Shown in pieces: positions 39,362-46,683 of a stretch of 64,000 nucleotides of DNA. The notes beneath the pieces were generated by a model, which saw nothing but the letters and a program-made list of their open reading frames with translations, was not told where the DNA came from and did not search any database. Origin of the DNA: Micromonospora thermarum (GTDB lineage Bacteria; Actinomycetota; Actinomycetes; Mycobacteriales; Micromonosporaceae); contig NZ_JAATEO010000024.1 in NCBI RefSeq assembly GCF_012034245.1, positions 1 to 64,000 on the forward strand, given 5' to 3'. How positions within the stretch are numbered: the stretch's first letter is position 1; the number at the start of each line of letters is the position of its first letter. The position numbers and the translations under genes are program-made.

Positions 39362-40426
39362 TCACACCGCCGGGTACGCGTGCGTCTCCGCCGCCTTCAC
39401 CGCGGCCCAGACCCGCTGGCCGGGCACCAGGCGTAAGGCGGCGACGGCGGCGGGCGTGACGTCGGCGGCGACGGTGATCGGCCCGTCCAGTTGGACGCGC
39501 AGGTTGTCGCCGTGCCGCTGCACGCCCGCCACGGTCGCCGGCCAGGTGTTGCGCGGGCTGCCGTCGGGCCGGGCGGGGTGCAGGGCCACCGCCGATGGCC
39601 GGAACGCCACGAAGGCGTCCCCGTCGAGCCGGTCGGCGACGGTGAGGACGAGCCCGTCGGCGACCCGGACGCCATGCCCCTCGGCGCGGCCCCGGTGCAG
39701 GTTGAGGCCGACCAGGCGGGCCACGTAGTCGGTCCGGGGCCGCGCGGTCACGCTCGCCGCGTCGCCCTCCTGCACCACGCGGCCACCCTCCACGATGACC
39801 AGCCGGTCGGCGAGCACCAGCGCGTCCAGCGGATCGTGCGTGACCAGCACCGTGGCGCCCGGGTGGGCGGCGAGGTGCCGGTGCAGCTCGGCGCGGGTGT
39901 CCAGCCGGGTGCGCGCGTCCAGCGCGGCGAGTGGTTCGTCCAGCAGCAGCAGTGCGGGCGCGACCGCCAGGGCGCGGGCCAGGGCCACCCGCTGCGCCTG
40001 CCCGCCGGAGAGCTGCCGGGGCCGCCGGTGGGCGTGCTCGGCCAGCCCCACCCGGTCCAGCCAGGCGCGGGCCGTCTCTCGCGCGGAGCGCCGGTCGGCG
40101 CCGTGCCGGCGCGGCCCGAAGGCCACGTTGTCCAGCGCGGTCAGGTGCGGGAAGAGCAGGTAGTCCTGGAAGACCACGCCGACCGAGCGCCGTTCGGTGG
40201 CGGTGAACGCGCGCCGGTCGGGTCGGTCGAGGTCGGTGCCGTCGACGGTGACGTGGCCGGCGGTCAACGGCTGGAGGCCGGCGAGCGCCCGCAGGGCGGT
40301 GGTCTTGCCGGCGCCGTTCGGGCCGAGCAGCGCCACCACCTCGCCGGCCGCCACGCGCAGCGGCACGTCCAGGCGGAACCCGCCCCGGTCCACGACGAGG
40401 TGCGCGTCGAGCAGGTGTGCGGTCAC
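39362..40426 (-). CDS. modC: Molybdate ABC transporter ATP-binding protein
   Basis: A 354-residue ATPase. Walker A GPNGAGKTTA, Q-loop VFQDYLLFPHL, signature LSGGQAQRVALARAL, Walker B LLLLDEPLAALD, H-loop LVTHDPLDAL. The C-terminal 120 residues carry a TOBE/Mop-like region (NTWPATVAGVQRHGDNLRVQL) that binds molybdate. The GTG start overlaps the modB stop by four bases. Last gene of the mod operon. Confidence 0.92.
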   Translation of the reverse strand: MTAHLLDAHLVVDRGGFRLDVPLRVAAGEVVALLGPNGAGKTTALRALAGLQPLTAGHVTVDGTDLDRPDRRAFTATERRSVGVVFQDYLLFPHLTALDNVAFGPRRHGADRRSARETARAWLDRVGLAEHAHRRPRQLSGGQAQRVALARALAVAPALLLLDEPLAALDARTRLDTRAELHRHLAAHPGATVLVTHDPLDALVLADRLVIVEGGRVVQEGDAASVTARPRTDYVARLVGLNLHRGRAEGHGVRVADGLVLTVADRLDGDAFVAFRPSAVALHPARPDGSPRNTWPATVAGVQRHGDNLRVQLDGPITVAADVTPAAVAALRLVPGQRVWAAVKAAETHAYPAV

Positions 40427-41268
40427 GGCGCGGTGATCCAGCGGTCGCGCAGGCCGGCCAGGATCGCGACCGAGACGACGAGCAGGATCAGGCTGAGCAC
40501 GACGGCCGACTGCACGTCCGTCTCCAGCGCCAGGTACACCGCGAGCGGCATCGTCTGCGTCCGGCCCGGGTAGTTGCCGGCGAACGTGATCGTGGCACCG
40601 AACTCGCCCAACGCCCGCGCCCAGCACAGCACCGCGCCGGCGGCCAGCCCCGGAGCCACCAGGGGCACGGTGACGTGGGTGAACGTCGTCCAGCGGCCCG
40701 CGCCCAGGGTCGCCGCCGCCTCCTCGTACCGGCGGTCGGCGCCGCGCAGCGCCCCCTCCACGGCGATGACGAGGAACGGCATGGCGACGAACGCCTCGGC
40801 GAGCACCACCCCCGTGGTGGTGAACGGCAGCGTGATCCCGAACGTCGAGTCGAGCCAGCCACCGAGCAGGCCGCGCCGCCCGAACACCAGCAGCAGCGCC
40901 ACGCCGCCGACCACCGGCGGGAGCACCAGCGGCACGGTCACCAGGGCGCGGACCAGGCGCCGGCCGGGGAACTCCACCCGGGCGAGCAGCCACGCCAGCG
41001 GCACCCCGAGCACCAGGCAGAGCAGCGTCGCCAGGGTGGCGGTGAGCAGCGACAGCCGCAGCGCGGTGAGCACCCCCGGTTCGGCGAGCCGTTGCGGCAG
41101 GGTGCTCCACGGGGTCCGGGCCAGCAGGCCGGCGAGCGGCAGGACGAGGAACACCAGGCCGAGCAGGGCCGGCAGCAGCAGTGCCACCGGTACGCCGCCC
41201 GCCCGCCCGCGTACGCCGATGGCGGGCCGCCGCCGCGCGGTCGGCGTCCCGGTGCCCGCGACCGTCAC
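40423..41268 (-). CDS. modB: Molybdate ABC transporter permease
   Basis: A 281-residue membrane subunit with about six helices. The EAA loop is EEAAATLGAGRWTTFTHVTVPLVAPGLAAGAV and the ModB-typical LPPVVGGVALLLVFGRRGLLG is present. GTG start overlaps modA's stop by four bases; its stop overlaps modC's start. Confidence 0.92.
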   Translation of the reverse strand: MTVAGTGTPTARRRPAIGVRGRAGGVPVALLLPALLGLVFLVLPLAGLLARTPWSTLPQRLAEPGVLTALRLSLLTATLATLLCLVLGVPLAWLLARVEFPGRRLVRALVTVPLVLPPVVGGVALLLVFGRRGLLGGWLDSTFGITLPFTTTGVVLAEAFVAMPFLVIAVEGALRGADRRYEEAAATLGAGRWTTFTHVTVPLVAPGLAAGAVLCWARALGEFGATITFAGNYPGRTQTMPLAVYLALETDVQSAVVLSLILLVVSVAILAGLRDRWITAP

Positions 41269-42050
41269 GGCGCCCGGAACCCGGCCCCGGTGAGCACCGC
41301 CTGCCCGGGCGCGGACCGCACGTACGCGACGAAGGCCCGCGCGCCGGCCCGGTTCGGGGCGTCGGCCAGGACGGCGATCGGGTAGTCGTTCACGGCCCGC
41401 GCGGACTCGGGGAACTCGACGGCCGTCACGTCGGCGCCGGCGGCGCGCGCGTCGGTGCGATACACGAGTGCGGCGTCCACCTCGCCCAGCCGCACCTTCG
41501 CCAGTGCCGCCTTCACGTCCTGTTCGAGGGTGACCGGGGTCAGCGTGACCCGGGCCGCGTCGAGGGCGGTGCGGGCCGCCGCGCCGCACGGGACCTGCTC
41601 GGCGCAGAGCGCCACCTTCAGCCCCGGCCGGGCCAGGTCGGGCAGGCCGCGCACGCCCTCGGGGTTGCCGGGCGCGACCGCGACGACGAGCTGGTTGCGG
41701 ACGAAGACGGCGGGCTCGCCGTCGGCGCCACCGGCCTCGGTGACGGTAGCCATGTTGCGCGGCGAGGCGGAGGCGAAGACGTCGGCGGGGGCGCCCTCGG
41801 TGATCTGCGTGGCGAGGGCGGAGCTGCCGGCGAAGTTGAACACCACGGTGGTGCCGGGGTTGGCGGCCTCGAAGTCCCGTCCGATCCGGGTGAACGACTC
41901 GGTGAGCGACGCGGCGGCGAAGACGGTCACCGTCCCGGTCACGCCGCCGGCGGATCCGCCCGCGTCCGTGGACCCGCCGTCTCCGCAGCCGGCCAGGGCG
42001 AGCGTGGCGACGACGGCCACCGCGGCGGCACGGACCACACGTGCTCTCAC
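41265..42050 (-). CDS. modA: Molybdate-binding lipoprotein
   Basis: A 261-residue binding protein with a lipobox LALAGCGD (Cys22) and the ModA motifs VTVFAAASLTESFTRIG, FNFAGSSALATQI and PADVFASAS that form the oxyanion pocket. GTG start overlaps the stop of the modE-like gene by four bases. Confidence 0.93.
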   Translation of the reverse strand: MRARVVRAAAVAVVATLALAGCGDGGSTDAGGSAGGVTGTVTVFAAASLTESFTRIGRDFEAANPGTTVVFNFAGSSALATQITEGAPADVFASASPRNMATVTEAGGADGEPAVFVRNQLVVAVAPGNPEGVRGLPDLARPGLKVALCAEQVPCGAAARTALDAARVTLTPVTLEQDVKAALAKVRLGEVDAALVYRTDARAAGADVTAVEFPESARAVNDYPIAVLADAPNRAGARAFVAYVRSAPGQAVLTGAGFRAP

Positions 42051-42466
42051 GACGCGTGCCTTCCCCGGGGACCGGCCGCTGGCGTGGCACGCTCCACCAC
42101 CACCGTCGTGGACTTGATCACGGCGACCGCGAGGGACCCGACCCGCAGGTCCAGCTCGTCGACCGCCTCCCGGCTCATCAGCGAGACGATCCGGAACGGG
42201 CCGGCCTGGATGTCGACCTGCGCCATCACGGTGTCCTTGACGACGTTGACGACGATCCCGCGCAGCCGGTTGCGGGCCGACGACGCGTCCGCCCGCTCGT
42301 CCGGGTCGGCCGCCTGGGCCCGGGCGAACGCGGCGAGGTCGGCCCCGTCGACCGTGCGGTGGCCGTGCTCGTCGCGGACCGCCCGCAGGCGGCCGGCGTC
42401 CACCCAGCGGCGCACCGTGTCCGCGCTGACGCCGAGCAGCTCGGCCGCCTCCCCGATCCGGAACAT
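42047..42466 (-). CDS. ModE-like regulator: MerR/BldC-type HTH plus Mop domain
   Basis: A 139-residue protein. Residues 1-50 are a BldC/excisionase-like winged HTH (MFRIGEAAELLGVSADTVRRW), residues about 70-130 a single Mop/TOBE molybdate-binding domain (LRGIVVNVVKDTVMAQVDI, VGSLAVAVIKSTTVVVER). First gene of the mod operon. By analogy with actinobacterial homologues it should repress or tune the operon in response to molybdate. ATG 42466 is preferred because it starts exactly at the HTH. Confidence 0.85.
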   Translation of the reverse strand: MFRIGEAAELLGVSADTVRRWVDAGRLRAVRDEHGHRTVDGADLAAFARAQAADPDERADASSARNRLRGIVVNVVKDTVMAQVDIQAGPFRIVSLMSREAVDELDLRVGSLAVAVIKSTTVVVERATPAAGPRGRHAS

Positions 42467-42916
42467 CGCCACGGAGGAGACCCTAATCTCTCGCATCCGC
42501 GAGCGAAACATCCGACTCCGGCTCGCTGCTGCACGCCCGCACACCCGACGGGCCCAGCATCCGCGAGAAGGGGGCCGGCGTGCCGGCGGAAGCCGCCGGT
42601 GCGGGCCACGTATCCACCGACGGCATCGGCCGGCGGCGGTCGTGGCTCTGGACAACAACCGGCGACCGGGCGCAACGGCCGCCACACCTGCGTGATCGAC
42701 AGGGCTCGGCGCGGCCGGGTGAGGAGGGCCACCGCCGGTGGGCGCGGTCTCGTGGCGGGCGCGGCGTCCCGCTAGTGCGGTGTCCACTAACGTTCACCGG
42801 GTTTCGGTGGTCGCTGTGGATCCTCGCTTTTCGGGCGAGCGACTCCCCGCCGGTGTGGTGGGGCGGGCCCCCGCGGGCCAACTGGTCCTCGCGCGGCCCG
42901 GGGTGGGCGGCGGGGG
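42467..42916. other. Gene-poor stretch between the mod operon and a decayed TnpB
   Basis: About 450 bases without a convincing gene in any frame. The part nearest the mod operon should hold its promoter. The rest (around 42775-42916) probably contains debris of the deleted C-terminal part of the TnpB gene, but I could not align any of it. Confidence 0.5.
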
Positions 42917-43913
42917 TCACGCCGGGACCGACCGGCGCCCTGCCGCGATGTCGAGGACGCCGCGGGGGTCGCCGACGTGCAGCACACCAACCCGCTGGCG
43001 CACCGCCCACGAGACGACGGTGGCGGCGGCTTCGTGCTGGGCCTGGCGGACGCGGCGCCGGTGCCGGCCCTCCACCAGACGGGCACGGCGACGGTACTGG
43101 CGCCACCGCCGCGACCCCCGCTGACCCGGCTTCGGGGCCCGGCGGGCGGCGGCGCGGCGGCGGGCTTTGCTGTCGGCCAAATGCATGCGGTGCTCGGCGC
43201 GGATCGCCCGCCCCGACACCAACAACCCGTCCCCGTTCGGGCCGGCCACCGCATACGGGTGGATCACACCGAGGTCCACCCCGGCCACCCGGCTCGGATC
43301 CGGTCCTTCACCGCCCGGATAGGTGGCGACCGGGACTTCCGCGGTCACGTCCAGGAACAACCGGCCGCCCTCACACAGCAGCGTGATCGACCGGACCTGC
43401 TCGAGCGGGTACCCGCACCTCGCGGGCCAACCGCACCCACAACCGACCGCTCCCCGTCGCGGCCGGGACGCGCACCCGGCGCCCATCGAGGGTGAAGGTG
43501 CCGTGATACCAACGCACCGGCACCAGCCCACGCCGCCGACGCGGAAACCGCGCCGATGAATCACCGTCGCGGCGGCGTTTCGCCGCCGCGAACCACGCAT
43601 CCGAAAACCGGCGCAACACCGACCGGGCACCCGTGCTGTCCAACTCGCCGAACGTGCCCGGCCCCGACCCCGCCAACTCCCGACACAACTCCTGACAGCC
43701 CACCAGCGGGCCGTCACCACGGCGACGCCGCCACGCGTTCACCTCCAACACACACGCCCACACGTCACCGGCCGAACGCAGCAGCCCGAAACACCGCCTC
43801 CACTGCCCCACCGTCACCCGAACCGCCACCCGGGCCGTGCGGTGCACCACCCGCCCAGCGGACCGATCCCGACGACGAGGCACGAACCATAGCCAACAAC
43901 ACCCGTACGACAC
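42917..43913 (-). pseudogene. Frameshifted and truncated tnpB
   Basis: Two reading frames together encode a TnpB of a different subgroup. Frame one (43913 to about 43410) gives the N-terminal part (AGDVWACVLEVNAWRRRRGDG, WYHGTFTLDGRRVRVP, LWVRLAREVR). Frame two continues YPLEQVRSITLLCEGGRLFLDVTAEV, then the first RuvC Asp in VAGVDLGVIHPYAVAG and RRWRQYRRRARLVEGRHRRRVRQAQHEAA, and ends after LHVGDPRGVLDIAAGRR. The second frame is shifted by one base near 43412. The zinc ribbon and last catalytic Asp are missing. It cannot make an active nuclease. Confidence 0.82.
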
Positions 43914-44008
43914 TTCCGTTCCGACACCGCCCGGCGAACGTCTGTGGTCACCGCGCTAGCCTCGGCGGGGTGGCGCAGCGGCGCCGCCTTGAGCAGCGGA
44001 GGAAGCCC

Positions 44009-45052
44009 GTGCGTGCCACCGTGATCCACGCGCCGTTCGACATCCGGATCGAGGAGGTGCCGGACGCCGCCGTCCGGAACCCGACCGACGCGGTCGTCCG
44101 GGTCGTGCAGGCGTGCGTCTGCGGCAGCGACCTGTGGGCGTACCGGGGGGTGGCCGCGCGCCAGCCGGGACAGCGGATCGGGCACGAGTTCCTCGGCGTG
44201 GTCGAGGAGACCGGCGCCGAGGTGAGCTCGGTCCGCCGGGGTGACCTGGTGGTGGCGCCGTTCGTCTGGTCGGACGGCACCTGCGACTTCTGCGTCGAGG
44301 GCCTGCACACGTCCTGCCCGCACGGCGGCTTCTGGGGCGAGCCCGGCTCGGACGGGGGCCAGGGCGAGGCGGTGCGCGTCCCGTACGCCGACGGCACGCT
44401 GGTGCGGCTGCCCGCCGAGGCGGCCGGCGACGACCCGCTGCTCACCGCGATCCTGGCGCTGTCCGACGTGATGTCCACGGGGCACCACGCCGCCCTCGCC
44501 GCCGGTGTGCGGCCCGGTGCGACCGTGGCCGTCGTCGGCGACGGCGCGGTCGGGCTGTGCGGCGTGCTCGCGGCCCGCCGGCTCGGCGCGGAGCAGATCA
44601 TCGCGCTCGGCCGGCACACCGCGCGGACCGACATCGCGCGCCGGTTCGGCGCCACCGACGTGGTCGCCGAGCGCGGCGAGGCCGCCGTCGCGGCGGTGCG
44701 GGAGCTGACCAAGGGGCAGGGCGCGCACGCCGTGCTGGAGGCCGTCGGCACCGAGGAGTCGATGCGGACCGCCATCTCGGTGGCGCGCGACGGTGGCGCG
44801 GTCGGCTACGTGGGCGTGCCGCACGGCGGCAGTGCCGGCGTGGACATCCGTCAGATGTTCGGCCGCAACGTGCGGCTCGGCGGCGGCGTCGCCCCCGCCC
44901 GCGCGTACATCCCGGAACTGCTCGCCGACGTGCTGGCCGGCCGGATCGACCCGTCGCCGGTCTTCGACCGCACGGTCACGCTCGACCGGGTGCCGGACGG
45001 CTACCGGGCGATGGACGAGCGCACGGCCCTCAAGGTGCGGATCAGGCCGTGA
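44009..45052 (+). CDS. Zinc-dependent alcohol dehydrogenase (MDR)
   Basis: A 347-residue dehydrogenase with catalytic zinc ligands Cys38 in QACVCGSDLWAY and the GHEFLGVVEE His-Glu pair. The structural-zinc lobe is reduced: it has CDFC...SCPHG with fewer Cys than usual. NAD(P)-binding motif VAVVGDGAVGLCGVLAAR. GTG 44009 with GGAGGAAG six bases upstream fixes the start; the open frame extends upstream through tnpB debris. Monocistronic; substrate unknown. Confidence 0.88.
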   Translation: MRATVIHAPFDIRIEEVPDAAVRNPTDAVVRVVQACVCGSDLWAYRGVAARQPGQRIGHEFLGVVEETGAEVSSVRRGDLVVAPFVWSDGTCDFCVEGLHTSCPHGGFWGEPGSDGGQGEAVRVPYADGTLVRLPAEAAGDDPLLTAILALSDVMSTGHHAALAAGVRPGATVAVVGDGAVGLCGVLAARRLGAEQIIALGRHTARTDIARRFGATDVVAERGEAAVAAVRELTKGQGAHAVLEAVGTEESMRTAISVARDGGAVGYVGVPHGGSAGVDIRQMFGRNVRLGGGVAPARAYIPELLADVLAGRIDPSPVFDRTVTLDRVPDGYRAMDERTALKVRIRP

Positions 45053-45152
45053 GGCGGGCGCCTGTCCGGCGCGCATAATGGTGGGCAGCCGGCGAGGGTG
45101 CCGGCCCGGGACCGCTGGAAGCGGTCGGAACGGCGGAGATGGCGGGAGCACG

Positions 45153-45560
45153 GTGACGCAGGCGATCCCGAACGTGACCCGGAACACCCGGCAGCGTGCC
45201 GAGGTGCTGGCGCTGCTGCGGGAGGTCGAGGGCTTCCACACGGCGCAGCAGCTGCACCGGATGCTCTGTGACCGGGACGCCCGGGTCGGCCTGACCACCG
45301 TCTACCGCACCCTCCAGTTGCTGGTCGACGCCGGCGAGATCGACTCCACCCGGCTGCCCGGCGGCGAGCAGCTGTTCCGCCGGTGCAGCCAGAGCCGCCA
45401 CCACCATCACCTGGTCTGCCGCTCCTGCGGGCGGACGGTCGAGGTGGCCGGCCCGGCGGTCGAGCGCTGGGCCGACCAGGTGGCGGCCGAGCACGGCTTC
45501 ACCGACGTCGACCACACGCTGGAGATCTTCGGCACCTGCGCGGACTGCGCCAGGGCCTGA
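45153..45560 (+). CDS. zur: Fur-family regulator, probably Zur
   Basis: A 135-residue Fur-type repressor: winged HTH (TRQRAEVLALLREVEGFHTAQQLHRML, GLTTVYRTLQLLVDAGEID), metal-sensing SRHHHHLVCRSCGRTVEV and structural-zinc Cys pairs CRSC and CADC. Absence of an adjacent catalase and presence of a putative Zur box 500 bp away favour zinc rather than iron or peroxide sensing; this is inference. GTG 45153 has GGGAG upstream. Confidence 0.85.
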   Translation: MTQAIPNVTRNTRQRAEVLALLREVEGFHTAQQLHRMLCDRDARVGLTTVYRTLQLLVDAGEIDSTRLPGGEQLFRRCSQSRHHHHLVCRSCGRTVEVAGPAVERWADQVAAEHGFTDVDHTLEIFGTCADCARA

Positions 45561-45596
45561 TCGGGAGAACCGGCCGCGCGGGGCGCGACCGCCCGC

Positions 45597-45632
45597 GCGG
45601 GCGGGGCCGCAGCACGCGCCCGCCCCGCCCGC
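45597..45632. terminator. Bidirectional terminator between zur and the SCO5389-like gene
   Basis: GCGGGCGGGGC (45597-45607) and GCCCCGCCCGC (45622-45632) form a perfect 11-bp stem with a 14-base loop between two convergent genes. Confidence 0.75.
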
Positions 45633-45640
45633 CGGACCCG

Positions 45641-46033
45641 TCAGCAGTTGCGCAGCTCGGGGGACTGGTTCAGCAGTTGACCGCGGGGCGAGACGAACCG
45701 CCGGTACGCCTCGGAGTCGACCGCCGCCGGCCGGAACGCGGCGACCCGGTGGCAGTTCTGGAAGGCGAGCTTCACGCCGAAGTGCCGTTCCAGGCCGGCC
45801 CGGATCGCGTCGCTGGCCAGGGCGCGCAGGAGTTGCCCCCGCTCGGCCTCGCCCGGCGGCGGGATCTCGTTGTCGGCGTGGTCGGTGCCGTCGGCGGCCA
45901 ACTCGGCGACGACCCGGCTGACGGTCTGCCAGGCGTACGGCAGCGAATCGCGGACGCAGGCGACGAAGTCGGCGTCGGAGACCGGGCCGCGCTCGGCGGC
46001 GTCGAGCAGGGCGGGCGGGACGGTGAGAGACAT
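45641..46033 (-). CDS. Conserved actinobacterial protein of unknown function (SCO5389-like)
   Basis: A 130-residue soluble protein. The sequence SLPYAWQTVSRVVAEL, LLRALASDAIRAGLERHFGVKLAFQNCHRVAAF and a C-terminal SPELRNC is, from memory, the family annotated as 'SCO5389 family'; the assignment is tentative. ATG 46033 has GGAGGAG immediately upstream. A strong palindrome of Zur-box type lies 21-45 bases upstream of the start, so it is probably zinc regulated. Confidence 0.75.
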   Translation of the reverse strand: MSLTVPPALLDAAERGPVSDADFVACVRDSLPYAWQTVSRVVAELAADGTDHADNEIPPPGEAERGQLLRALASDAIRAGLERHFGVKLAFQNCHRVAAFRPAAVDSEAYRRFVSPRGQLLNQSPELRNC

Positions 46034-46053
46034 GCTCCTCCTCCGGGTCGAAC

Positions 46054-46078
46054 GATAATGACTACGATTGTCATTATC
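46054..46078 (-). promoter_or_regulatory. Putative Zur box
   Basis: Perfect arms GATAATGAC (46054-46062) and GTCATTATC (46070-46078) with a 7-base spacer. The TAATGACAATC-like core fits actinobacterial Zur operators. It overlaps the likely promoter of the gene starting at 46033, which is convergent with zur. Confidence 0.75.
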
Positions 46079-46166
46079 CGGGCCTCCGCAGCACACCACG
46101 ACCCGTCGACCCCGTCAACACACTCCGGGTGCGCCACGCCGACACGCCGTGACCACCCGTGCCCGG

Positions 46167-46661
46167 TCAGCTCCGGCGCTGCGGGCGGCCCTTGAGGCGA
46201 CGACCCAGCTCCCGGGCGATCTCCCGCTGCGCGTCACGCTCGGCCAGCGCCTGCCGCTTGTCGTAGGACTTCCGGCCCCGGGCCAGCGCCAGCTCCACCT
46301 TGGCCCAGCCGTTCGAGAAGTACATCGACAGCGGCACCAGGGTGAACCCGCCGTCGCGCAGCTTCTCCCGGATCCGGTCGATCTCCACCCGGTGCAGCAG
46401 CAGCTTGCGGGTACGCCGGGGCGCGTGGTTCGTCCACGTGCCGTAGCCGTACTCGGCGATGTGCAGGCCGTACAGCATCAGCTCGCCGTCGCGCTCCTGC
46501 GCGAACGCGTCGACCAGGGACGCGCGTCCCTCGCGCAGCGACTTGACCTCGGTGCCGGCCAGCACGATCCCCGCCTCGTACGTCTTGAGGACGGTGTAGT
46601 CGTGCCGGGCCTTCTTGTTCGAGGCGATCAGCGTGCGGTCGGGCTTGCGGGGGGTGCTCAC
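46167..46661 (-). CDS. smpB: SsrA-binding protein SmpB
   Basis: A 164-residue SmpB. The conserved core is IASNKKARHDYTVLKTYEAGIVLAGTEVKSLREGRASLVDAF, followed by HIAEYGYGTWTNHAPRRTRKLLLH and the basic C-terminal tail RGRKSYDKRQALAERDAQREIARELGRRLKG that enters the ribosome A site. It carries tmRNA to stalled ribosomes. The GTG start follows from family alignment. No ssrA gene and no ftsEX were seen beside it, unlike many actinobacteria. Confidence 0.95.
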   Translation of the reverse strand: MSTPRKPDRTLIASNKKARHDYTVLKTYEAGIVLAGTEVKSLREGRASLVDAFAQERDGELMLYGLHIAEYGYGTWTNHAPRRTRKLLLHRVEIDRIREKLRDGGFTLVPLSMYFSNGWAKVELALARGRKSYDKRQALAERDAQREIARELGRRLKGRPQRRS

Positions 46662-46683
46662 CCGGGCAGGATATGCCGCCTGG

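Noticed and set aside
33595..42466. DUF4132 (MolR-like) as part of the molybdate locus
   Set aside because: Several unrelated genes separate them and the name MolR does not establish a molybdate function.
46080..46166. A tmRNA gene next to smpB
   Set aside because: The gap is under 90 bases and shows no tRNA-like ends.
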